This document shows positions 12,391-24,800 of a stretch of 64,000 nucleotides of DNA, piece after piece. The position numbers and the translations under genes are program-made. Each line of letters opens with the position of its first letter. Within the stretch, counting starts at the first letter, position 1. The stretch is from contig OX459103.1 of the NCBI GenBank assembly GCA_949775045.1, positions 1,819,501 to 1,883,500 on the forward strand, in the 5' to 3' direction. Below the pieces are notes generated by a model. That model was not told the origin of the DNA, searched no databases, and saw only the letters and a program-made list of their open reading frames with translations. The DNA comes from Metridium senile (taxonomy: Eukaryota > Cnidaria > Anthozoa > Actiniaria > Metridiidae).

Positions 12391-13320
12391 TCTCTCTCTC
12401 TCGATCCCCCTTCATCCATCCATCAATTTTTCTTTCTAGTCAGATTCATACATTCATTCCTCCATCCATCCATCCAACCATCCATCCATCCATCCATCCA
12501 TCCATCCATCCATCCATCCATCCATCCATCCATCCATCCATCCATCCATCCATCCGTCCGTCCGTCCGTCCGTCCGTCCGTCCGTCCGTCCGTCCGTCCG
12601 TCCGTCCGTCCGATCGTTTGTTCGTTCGTTCGTTCGTTCGTTCGTTCGTTCATTCATTCATTCATTCATTCTTCCATCCATCCATCCATTCATTCATTCA
12701 TTCTTCCATCCATCCATTCATTCATTCATTCATTCTTCCATCCATCCATTCATTCATTCATCCATTCATTCATTCAGTAATTCATACCTTAATTAATCAA
12801 TTAATCCATTCATTCATTCATCCATTCATTCATTCAGTAATTCATACCTTAATTAATCAATTAATCCATTCATTCATTCTTCCATCCATCCATCCATTCA
12901 TTCATTCATTCTTCCATCCATCCATTCATTCATTCATTCATTCTTCCATCCATCCATTCATTCATTCATCCATTCATTCATTCAGTAATTCATACCTTAA
13001 TTAATCAATTAATCCATTCATTCATTCATTCATTCTTCCATCCATCCATCCATTCATTCATCCATCCATTCATTCAGTAATTCATACCTTAATTAATCAA
13101 TTAATCCATTCATTCATTCATTCCCATCTATCAATTCGTCAATTCATCCATCCACTTCATTTCATTCGTTTATTCACTAATACATAAATCTATTCATTCA
13201 TTCGTTCATCCATTCATTCTTTCCCATCCATCCATTCGTCAATTCATTCATCCACCTATTCACGCATACACTCTTTGATTCGTTTATTCATTCATTCATT
13301 CATTCATTAATCTTTTTCAA
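12391..13320 (+). repeat. Compound tetranucleotide microsatellite (CTCT, ATCC, GTCC, GTTC, ATTC)
   Basis: Homogeneous blocks follow one another: ATCC (about 12459-12555), GTCC (about 12556-12612), GTTC (about 12613-12650), then ATTC/ATCC mixtures to about 13310. A higher-order unit containing CAGTAATTCATACCTTAATT and AATCAATTAAT recurs at about 12775, 12836, 12985 and 13076. Confidence 0.92.
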
Positions 13321-14639
13321 ATATACTACAAAGAAAAATGTTCCAATTTCATTTCAACCGACTGCTTGACCAAAACAGCTCACTGGAAAAGCTTCCTATA
13401 TTGACTCGTTTCTCGGCAGGTGAAATTTAAATATTTACTTCGTTCATTTCATCGTTTATTCAAAATATGATCAAAATGCTACTGAAGGACAACTTCAATA
13501 TTCAAAATATTATGTATCATTTATCGGCACGCTCATCTTCTCAACTCACAAATGTTGTTTGAAGTAAAAACGCAGTTGATTTTGCCTCTAGTCTCATACA
13601 AATTCCTTTTCGGCCTTTGTCTAATGATCTCAATCATCATCAAAAAAGTAATAATATTTCAAAAAAAAAAACATTTTCAGGTCGGCAATGATCCTTTTCC
13701 TGGTCGGCAAGTGGGTTAAAATCGTCGCAAAAGCGACTCCGCGTCTTGCTTTCGAAAGCAAATATAATTTTTCGCTTTGAAGGGCCATCCATTTTCATGG
13801 AAATATAAGCCATTTCTCTTAGCTGTTCAAGATTTATGTCAGAATTTGATTGAAAACACTTCAATACTGTCAACAAAAAGAATATCGGCGAGCGGGTTTC
13901 CTGTGGTTTTCCAAAACAATTCTGTTTTTCTTTGATTCGTTTTCCTTCCTTTTTAAAATGTCTTTAGTTGTCATTCGTTAAAGAAACTTTACGCTATAAA
14001 CTGTATATTTTTAAACCAAACAATAATATTTAGGATGAATTTATTTTATAATTAAACTTTACCGATTTCGAATCAGACCTTTATTGGATTCCCTGTGTTA
14101 TTTCAAGTCGCAGCGCCTGGGTTCTAGAAACATGATTCCAATTCTATTTTGCTCAGAATTCGCACGAAAATATTCTAATTTAGTTGCGATATAAATTAGC
14201 TTTTGTCATCAACTCTCTGAGTGGGGAGATTCAGAAAGATAGCTTATCAACTTGTAGAAGTTTGACCAACATGTGACAAGTAGGTTTGGTGATTATATTT
14301 GTGACAATATTCAGTTAAGAAATATTTAAATTTTTCTCATTATTTTTTGTTTTTTATTTGGTTGTTAATTTGCACTTTATAGTCAATTATTATTATTATT
14401 ATTATTATTAACATATGATTTGTAGCATTTTAGTTTGTTTCATTAGTATTTGAATATACTGTGGTATTACTTTAATAAGTTGAAAACTAATTTCATGGTT
14501 GTATATAAGAGCCTGAAAAGATGTCTGTTTTCTCAGCCTAGTAATATAATATATATTAACAACTTTCATATTTCTATCTAGGACAATAAATAATACATTG
14601 AATCACTGTTTTAAGATCTCAATGTATTTAGCCAGTGGC

Positions 14640-14870
14640 TAGTTGGGGAGATTCACAACTAATCTATTTTAGCACACACTGCTCACATGTTCTTTTTGCG
14701 GAGGGAGACAAACAGGATAACCCTGAGAAAAACCCTTGTGGCATAGGAGAGAAGAACATAAACAAACTCAACTCACATATAATTCATGCCCGAGCCGGGA
14801 CTCGAACCTGGTTCACAGCAGTGAGAGGCTCGGGTAAACCACTACCACCATGTAATTCCATGTCACCCAA
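14640..14870 (-). mobile_element. tRNA-derived SINE, copy 2
   Basis: The minus strand reads GGTAGTGGTTTACCCGAGCC (A-box region), GGTTCGAGTCCCGG (B box), then GTTGAGTTTG, TGCCACAAGGGTTTTTCTCA and CTCCGCAAAAAGAACATGTG. This is the same module order as 505-775, without the internal duplication. Confidence 0.7.
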
Positions 14871-14968
14871 TCATGTGACTCTCTCTCTATCTTCTATAGC
14901 TAATTAAATTGCCATTTGTTTTGTCAAGGTTGATTTATTACACTTGTAATGGTGGATTAATTTGAATA

Positions 14969-17900
14969 ATGCTTCCAGGACTGAGAAAAGCAAGCTTTAA
15001 CGGTAAGTGCAGTTTTGAATTTGTTGATAATTCCTGACATGTGTCCAGATGTGTTCAATCACCCATGGTTGGGCTTCGTGTGATAAGGTTTTCAGAATTT
15101 GGGCTTCCTGTGTTAAGGTTCTCGTAAGCGACCATCTCCCATAAGCGACCACTTTCTTTCTCGCTTATGAGAGAGTCAACAGTATAATTTTGAATTCATT
15201 GAAAATTCTTGAAATGTGTCCAAACGTGTTACAAATTACCCATGGTTTGGGCTTCATGTGATAGGGTTCTTGGGGTTTGGGCTTCCTGTGTTCTGGTCAA
15301 AGAGTGGTCGCTTACAAGAGATTCAACTTTAATATATTTTTTATTTTTCATCAAGTTGAAACCCCAGAAGAGCATGCCAGAAATGTTGAAACAAAGAGAA
15401 GGCTTATCAATGAACTGTCAAACACCGTCAAGGAGGTAATGATTATTATAATACGTTAATTATCAATTAGACAACACAAAGTCGTGTGCCCATGGTGTTA
15501 TAGACACATGCAAGAAAATATAAAGAATGATAATAAACAAGCAGGAGTGTTTTATCAGGATTTAAAACCACAAGGCAAAGCCAAGTGGTTTTAGACCTGA
15601 TAAAACACGATATGCGAGCTTATTAAACAGCTTCAAAAACTCAAACCTATGGTTTTTTTTAAAAAAAAATCAAGGATTTGTGAAAGTTTATTAGAGAAAA
15701 TTCAGGTTAAAGTTTATGTAAATTAGGGTGAATCTATAACTTCAGTTAAAACATTCGTCACGGTTATGATTTCTTTTGTCAATTTCTCATGAATTATTAA
15801 TGAGTTTTTGAACAAGTTTAAGAGTGGCATTAGGGGTAGCCGAGTATGTGTTATATCAGTCATCATGTTTATTGCTTGCTTCTGATGCCATCCATTTGAA
15901 CGATTGGAAAAACAGAAGAAAAAACAATCTGTTTTTTGTTTACAGCTGCAGAAAACTCATCTGGAAGATGACTTAGATGTTGACAAGTAGGTTGATTGAT
16001 TTGTTAACATTTTTAATATCTGCAATAATAGTCCCCTTCACAGTTACTTGAGCCATATTAAAAGATAGCCAGGCCTTTGCATCAAAGCAAGACGAACGTT
16101 GAGCCTGCAATGATAGAGACCATTTAACACCTTGCAATATAATTATTCCTGTGTCTCGCGATCTATCTCTGCATGCTCAACGCCCGTTGCAAAGGCCCGC
16201 CTACCTTTCAAGTTGGCACAGGGAACTGTGAAAGGGGACTATTCTATAATAATTCTTGGTGGGCCTTCAACATTTACAACATGATTGCAGGATTTTGATC
16301 AAAATTCTTCATGAATCTTGTCAGAATATAATGCTTATTTTTTGTTTGTTTTCAGAAATGATGAGCATGCTTTAATGCTGTGCACACTCTTAGAAGCAGC
16401 ATTACTACATGGATATCATGATACAGGACTCAAGGTATTAATACCATGCAGCAGTAGCTTTTATTATTTTTCTCATTCTTTCTTTTCTTCTTTCTTTCTC
16501 TTTTCCTCTTTACTTTTTGTAAATCTTTCTCCTTCGCTTCATTTCCAATGTCTTTTCTTCAGACGTTTCTTCCTCTCCTTTTTTTCAAATGACTTCCATT
16601 CTTTCATTCCTTTTATTCTCTTTCTTCCTCTTCCCTCCTCTACTTTCATCTAATGAATTTTTCATTTTTCATTTCTTTTTCTTTCCTTCCACTTTTTCCT
16701 TTCATCTCTTTCTCTCTCTTTCTTCCTTATTTCCTTCCTTTTAAACATCCTCCTCAGACATCTCCCTTGCTTTGCTTTTCTTTCTTCTCAGACACATTGT
16801 TGATTTTCTTCTCTTCCTTCCCTCCTCAATCTACTTTCCTCTAATGAATATTTCATTATTTTCTTCCTTTCTTCTTTCCTTCCATTTCTTCCTTTCCTCT
16901 CTCTGTTTCTTCCTTTTTTCCTTCTTTTTAAATATCCTCCCAATCTTCCTTCATTTCCTTTTCTTTCTTCTCAGGCACATTGTTAATTGATGCCCAGTCC
17001 TTCTACTTCTTCCAAACTTTTTTTCAAACCAACTTCAATAAAATATTCACTTTTAAAATTTTTTTTTCCAGTTGTCTAATTTCTACAATCTTCTTGGGAA
17101 AATGTCACCAGCAGAGTCAATGCCTTCTCATGTAAGTAACACATACTGTAGATTGTGCCACTATTTCTAGGAAAACAGTAGGAGAAACAAAGGTTAATCT
17201 AAGTATAAATATTATGATATTTTTGAAATAAGATGTTAATTTAGTTTCCCTCACAGCCACTTTTAGTGTTGGGCTGTGAGAGAAACTAAATAATATTATA
17301 ACAGGTTCCCATTTAAATCTGTACTTTCCCATTTAAATCTGTCCTTTTCCATTTAAATCTGTACTTTCCCATTTAAATCTGTACTTTCCCATTTAAATCT
17401 GTACTTTCCCATTTAAATCTGTACTTTCCCATTTAAATCTGTACTTTCCCATTTAAATCTGTACTTTCCCATTTAAATCTGTACTTATGCAAATTGTGTT
17501 GATGTGTGCTAAACACACAGATCAACCAATCAGAGTATATTATTTCTGAAGTGAACTTCTCTGATTGGTTGATCTGTGTGTTTAGCACACATCAACAAAA
17601 TTTGCATAAGTACAGATTTAAATGGGAAAGTACAGATTTAAATGGGAACCTGTTTTAATTAGTCTTTCATTATAAGTAATACACAGCTAACCCTCATACA
17701 GTGTTAATCCTTTATAAATCTATCATTCCTTAACATAACTGTACATAAAAACATTCCATGTAGCTTGGACAACAACAGCTCTCTGCTGCTCTATCAGCAA
17801 TAAAAAAATATATAAACAACATACAAGTGCCTAAAAGTAACTGAAATCGTTGCTGTCTCCAAGCGCCATTTTGGAACTGTTCTTTTTGACAAACAATTCT

Positions 17901-18804
17901 TTGCTTGCTTTGAAGCAAGATCACCCGTTAGTATCTAACTCACTCAAACATGTGTCAACTAGTAATATTATAATTATTCTACTGATGACTGTGCATATTT
18001 TTTCTTAGTCGTTTTGGAATGTCCTGGTCAATTTTACCCATAAAGATGTGAGAAAAGAACTTGAACATCTGTCACATATAACCACACCTATTGGACAGTG
18101 CAGGGTGAGTATATATTAAAGTTCTGTAAATTTACTAGTTCTGATTTACTATAATAGCAACCTCCCATTAATTTTAAGATTTTATTGAACATGCATTAAC
18201 TCAATTAAATGTATGTAAACTTTGTTTTCATGCAGGCATGGGTGCGTCTTGCTCTAAATGACTGTCTTATTGAAAGTTATTTGGATGCAATGCTATCAGA
18301 TCATACTAAATTAAGGTAAATAAATGTAAACTTGTTTAGGTAATAGTATACTGACCTTATGAATGTGCTTTATTATGATTAACTATTATCATGTGTTCTA
18401 GAACATATTATAAACCTGGTGCTTTCATGCTTGAAGAAGAAATACCTTACATCATGATAAGTTTTTTACAAGGTAAGGGAATCCCCATCAACATTTTGTA
18501 TTGAACGAGTAGTGGATGAAAGAAAAATAGATGAATGAATAGATGTATGTTTGTATAGGTGCATACATGAATGAAGGGATGTTTGAACGAATAGATGAAA
18601 AAATGGATGAATATTTGAATTATTAAATGAATGAATGAATAGATGTATATTTGTATAGGTGCGAAGATGAATGAAGGGATGTTTCAATGAATAGATGAAA
18701 GAATAGATGAATGAATTATTAAAATATATGAATGAATGAATATATGAATACATGAACAGCTTGCCTAAAGAAGTAAATGAATGATTGATTGATTGGTTGG
18801 TTGG

Positions 18805-18877
<73 letters not shown>

Positions 18878-21800
18878 CAGATGTGTGAATGGATGGAAGA
18901 ATGCTTGAATGGATCGATAATTATATGCATGAATGAATAGATGTCTGAATGAAAGAATGAATGAAAGAATAAATAGATGAATGAATGAATGAATGTAAAA
19001 TGTGTTTTTTCTTCTTCCAGGAATAGTAGAATTCAAGTTCAATCTCAACTACAACACACCAAGTTTGAATAACTGGACAGGTGATACTTTGGCGTTTGCT
19101 GGAATATGGCAGCTACCAAAATTTGCCAGTCATTCACCTCAACCAACATATCCCCAAGGTAATAAATAAATATGGTATTTATTTCTGAAAAGAACAATGT
19201 AAGAAATTATATTTAGTACTGGTGATAAAGTTTTTATATTATAAGGTGATATTAATCATTATTTTTGATCATTATTTTCCAACTGTTAGAAAAGGAAGCA
19301 TTGTTTGCAATAATCCTTTTCACAGCTCCGTTCGGTGACCATGAATAATAGCTCCAACTCGAGGTTTGAGTTGTTGTGCATAGCAACATTTATCATGCAC
19401 AACAATGTGAACCTCAACTTGGAACTATCATTCGTGATCACTAAACGGAGCTGTGAAAAGGACTATTATATGACTTATTACAATTTAAAAAATTAATATA
19501 TTATTATATTGATTTTTGTCATTCATCTGTTTATTATTATTTTTATCCAAGAGCACAACTCACTGAAGTATTTTGCTACACGTACACCTCATTAGCATGT
19601 TATTTTACACACATGTTCATTTGCATGCTAAAGGTGGGTTATAAAAAAACATTATTATCAGGTTTACTTAACTTTATTTGTTGCCAAAGTTCCTCAGAGT
19701 CAAGCATCCAAACATCCATCCAGTTCCTTTAGCAGCTCCACACCACCTCCAACCCATAGACCTGTAGATATTGTCACAAAGAGTCCCAGAGAAGAGACAA
19801 GTGATGTAGAAATAGCCAAAAGTGTGACAGAAAATGACGATAAAGATATGAATGTTGATGGAGCAATGATGGCTCAAGAACAAGTTGTACCAGTCGTTAG
19901 ATCAATTGCTGAGAGCACTGTCCCAAATACAGGTAATGGCTGAAAGAAAATAAGAAAGAATGAATGAAAAGAAGGGTGGATGGATGGACTGAAATGAGAT
20001 GATTAAAAGAGAAAAAATATATATATTTAAAAATTAAAGAAAGGAATGAATAAAAGTCACATAGATAGCATCTCAATCCTGCTCAATGGATCCATGTGAG
20101 GATCAATTCTGTGTAAACTTGTGATTTGTTTTGTAATGTAGATTAAACAGAGTACTTACAGGTAATGGATGAAAGAAAATAAGAAAGAATGTATGTAAGG
20201 ATGGATGGATAGATGGACTGAGATGATTCAAAGAGAGAAAAGATATATTGAAATATGAAAGGAAGGGATGAAAAAAGTAAATAACATCTACATGAATGAA
20301 GGAAAGAAGAAAGAAAGAAGGAAGATCATTGGTATCAAATAGAATACATTAGAAGAGATAGGATGGATAGACTGAAATGAGATGATTCAAAGAGAGAAAA
20401 GATATATTGAAATATGAAAGAAAGGAAAGAAGAAAAGTCAGATAGATACACATAAAAAAATATTTAATAAAAAATAAGGGAAAATAGGAAAAACCATAGC
20501 AAGATGCATGTCAAAGGGAAAAAAAGAAAGAAAGAAATTGAGAAAATGATACAGAAAAATGAAACAAAATTATAGATAAAGAAATTTTAGAGTGGCAAAG
20601 AAAGAAAAAAAGAAGAAGTAATAGATGTATAACCTCAACATTTTTCTCCATCAGAATTCAATGAGGAGAAGCCTGTCCAAAGTTATTTACTCACTGACAG
20701 CCAAAAGGATGAAAAGCTTAAAACAGATGACAGACCAACTGCAGTTAGTCCTGTACCAATGCTGGGGAGCAACAAGCTGGGGGTTAGTACTGGATGGTCT
20801 TCTGCATTTGATACAGGTAAAGCTTTATACAATAATAGCAAAACTGGGCTGGAGGAATAATGATGATGATGACAAGGATGACTATCATATGATGATGATA
20901 TTGATTCAGAAGATTATGATGAAGATGATATGAAAAAATATTGTAACAATTATATAGAACAGGTTCCCATTTATATCTGTACTGATGCAAATTTTGTTGA
21001 TGTGTGCTAAACACACAGATCAACCAATCAGAGAAGTCCCCTTCAGAAATAATATCCTCTGATTGGTTGATCTGTGTGTTTAGCACACATCAACACAATT
21101 TGCATAAGTACAGATTTAAATGAAAAGTACAGATTTAAATGGGAACCTGTTATAGTAAAACTGGTAATGATGAATGATAATGATGATGGTAATGATGATG
21201 ATAGTGATAGTGATGATTATGTTAAATATGATGTTGATAGTTATGATGATAATGATGATGATAGTGATGATGTTGATGTTGATGATAATGAAGACATATT
21301 ATTATTACCATAATAATTATTAATAAACAAATAGTGATTATAATAATGGTGATGGTGGTATGACAAAGAAAATGATTATCATGGTGATTGTGATGAACAA
21401 AATTATGATGATTATAATGATGATGGTGACGAATGATATATTAATGATTATAGTGGTGATGGCAATGAATGATAATGATTATAATGATGGTGATAATAAT
21501 GATAAACAAGAATTTATGATAAAATACAAATTGGTTTGACTCTGGCCTGATTTTGGTTTAATTTATTCAGACGTTTCGATCTACACTTAGACCTTCATCA
21601 GTGATAATTGTTACAAACTGAGTGATTTATCATGGTTGAAAGTATTCTCAAAGTAAAATAACATAATTTTGTAACTCATATTATATTATAATATTATTAT
21701 ATTCCAAGGTGCATGGCCAAAACATACTACTACTGATCCACCAGATGAAAGCAAGTCTCATGAGGACACACCACCAATAACATCAAGAGAGACTCTAAAA

Positions 21801-24800
21801 AGTCAATTACTACCTGATCCAGAAACCTACACTAATTTACTCAGCGACTACACTGTACAAGGACAAGCTAACTTTAATACCTCTATATATGACCAGGAAG
21901 ATGGTAGTGGAAAGGTACAGGATTATCTTAATAATTATAAAATTCATGGATAATTAATGATAATTTTATAAAAGAAATCATGTGTGTAACAAGATCTGTG
22001 AATCTCATACAGATTTTGTCCTGATTTGTATAAGTATCAACTTGAATTTTCTTGGCCAGATTTACTTTATCTTGACAATTTTAGTAAAATATGAAAGAAC
22101 TAATGTTGGACTTTCATAAGTACTTATACACTTATTTCAATTAACGTTGTCCATCTGGAATGGTTGATCTGAGACCGATAGGAATTGTGGGAGCTTGTTA
22201 AACTACAAATGCACAATTATAATCATGCTTGAATATTAATGTTTACTTCTGAAATACTGTTATCTGTAATTCAGCATCATTCGAGTTTGATTAAAACAAT
22301 GTATTTGAAATTTAATGAACACCCACAATTCCTGTCGGTCTCAGATCAACCATTCCAGATGGACAATGTTAATTGAAATAGGTGTATACAATATTTGTGT
22401 CTGATCTGTATGCGATATACAATGACTCACGATTGAATCTGCATACAGACCAGCCACTCATATTGTATATATAACTTATAAAATTCATGAATAATTAATG
22501 AGCAATTGACAAAAGAATTCACGTCCGTGACGGAGGTTGTAAATCTCATACAGATTTCGTCCTGATTTGCATAAGTTTCAACTTGAATTTTCTCGGCCAG
22601 ATTTACATTTATTTTGACAATTTTAGTAAAATATGAAAGAACTAACGTTGGACTTTCATAAGTTCTATACAATATTCGCGTCAGATCTGTATCCGATATA
22701 CAACGGCTCGTCTTCGACTCGCCGTTGTATATCGGATACAGATCGGCCGCTCATAATGTATATATTACTTATTAATCATCCAAAAAGTCTTCATATGAGA
22801 ATGTATTTATATGAATGTAAATGAATGTATTTTGTATTTTGACTGAATGTATTTTTACACAGATGTCTATTCCTAAAGCCCAAATCCCTAACCAAGAGCT
22901 GCCTACGCATGGTTTTGAGGTTGTTCCACAGAGTTCTTCCGTTCACTCAGAACATGTTGATGATAAAACACAAAACCTTATGTCAATCCTTACTCGAATA
23001 ACTAATGAAAAGGGACTAGATAATCAGAACTACCAATGCAACGGATGTGGAAGGAACATAGGTAAGTAAACAGTTACTAATGAATGTATGTAGTGAAGGA
23101 TGAAAGTATGAATAAATAAAAGGATTTAAGTAACTAGGAAACTAGTAAACTAGTATAGGCTGTGTCGTTATTTGATATAGACGATTGGTAATATAATGAA
23201 ATGTGTAATACTGTAAAAAATGTTAACATAACTTTACTGACGTATCAAGCTTTAGCCATTTGTCGGAGCCCTCCGATAAGGATTAGCCCTCCGAAGCCGA
23301 AGCTCAAATTGTCAGTAAAGTAAAGTTAACTTTTTTACAATGTTACATATTTCATTCTATAATACATATCGTATATAATAAATAAATGAATTGATAAATG
23401 AGTGAATAAAAGCTTATGAAAAGTTGATTGAGTAGAGAAATGAATGAATAAGTGAATGAATATTTGAATTCAACCATTAATCCACCTATTCATTTTTTCA
23501 TCCATTCATACAACCATCCACCCATTCATTCATTTAACCATTCAATTCATTTATCCAATCAACCATTAATTCATCTATCTATTCATTCATTCAATCATTC
23601 ATTCATACATTCATTCATCCACCCATTTGTCCATCCATTCATTCATCCATCCATCCATCCATTTATTCATTCATTTAACCATTCATTTATTCATCCAGGT
23701 ATGATCTATGGAGAGGCTAAAGTCTGCAAGTATGATGCATGCTACTACTGCTATGAATGTCATGTGGACAACGAGCATGTCATCCCAGCGAGAATTATTT
23801 ACAACTGGGATTTAAGAAAACATAGTGTTTGCCGATCTACAAAACTCTTTCTGTTGCAAATTGAAGAAGAACCACTGCTAAATATAGATGAAACAAATCC
23901 TTCACTTTATACTGTCATAGATGAGCTTCAAGAGATTAAGGTTGGCTTTAATATAGTTCAAAACCATGAACATTTTGTATGTCTGGAAAATGGCAAATAC
24001 TAAAAATACTTTTTTTACAAATTATATATTCTATTCTATTATACATTATTCTATTATCCAGCAGCTATCTGGACTCCAAATATTGAAGCCGTATATATGA
24101 TTAAAAAATATTATAATATTGGTAGTAATATTTACTGTGAATTGTATTTTGGCAACTTAAATGTAACCATCCAAGGATTGCTTGTGATTGGTCAGAACAT
24201 GACTTAAATGGATATTAAAATGCATAAAATGAATAAATGAATAATATACCATCTTCCATCAATTGATTATCTAAGTTTTCACTATTTATGGTATTGTAAT
24301 TATTAACTTGTAAATATATTTTCAGTTGATTCTTCAAATTACGGTAATTAAATGCCATATTGTTTATATTTCCTGCAGATGTTACGCTCACAACTACAAC
24401 ATTTGAAAGGATTTCTATTTACATGTAAACAACCAATAGCAGAAGAAGTCAGGAGAAGAATATGGCCACGTGAATATCTCTGGGACGACATCCATCAATA
24501 CTCTCTGCTGGTAAGCATAAAATGAAGCTAAAAAACTAGTTCATGTCTGGTCTAGTAACCCAGATCTGCTGATCCCGAATCCAATAACCACTAGACTATT
24601 ATGAGGGGGACACACAGTGCTCCTCAATACTGCAAAAACATTTTTGGCAACACCGCATCACAACGTCTTTCCCCAAACACTATGAACACATACCACACCT
24701 TTAAAATTCACTGGACACTGCAGCTTTATAATTAAAGCAAGCAGTCAGCAGACCAAAGGCATTTACATCACAACAACACTGCACTTTTAATATTTTTTCA

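Larger units (their letters stand above)
11647..14968. other. Intergenic region between divergent PDE9A and PLEKHM1
   Basis: This is the presumed shared upstream region of two divergently transcribed genes. It contains a short 24-bp tandem repeat (TTCGATCATTTGTTCTCGAA plus AGC, about 11895-11952), the large tetranucleotide array at 12391-13320 and a SINE at 14640-14870. No clear TATA box or additional conserved exon was recognised. Confidence 0.6.

Noticed and set aside
12618..13004. 128-codon Ser/His/Phe/Ile frame
   Set aside because: Translation of the ATTC/ATCC array.
13640..13876. 78-codon minus-strand frame (VLKCFQSNSDINLEQLREMA...) with an acceptor-like GTTGACAG before it
   Set aside because: Non-repetitive and amino-acid composition looks protein-like, but there is no ATG, no convincing donor and no recognised family. 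It may be a decayed transposon or an orphan exon; not called.
18466..19048. Frames rich in Ser/Ile/His and Asn-Gln-Ser
   Set aside because: Translations of ATGA/GATT microsatellite in a PLEKHM1 intron.
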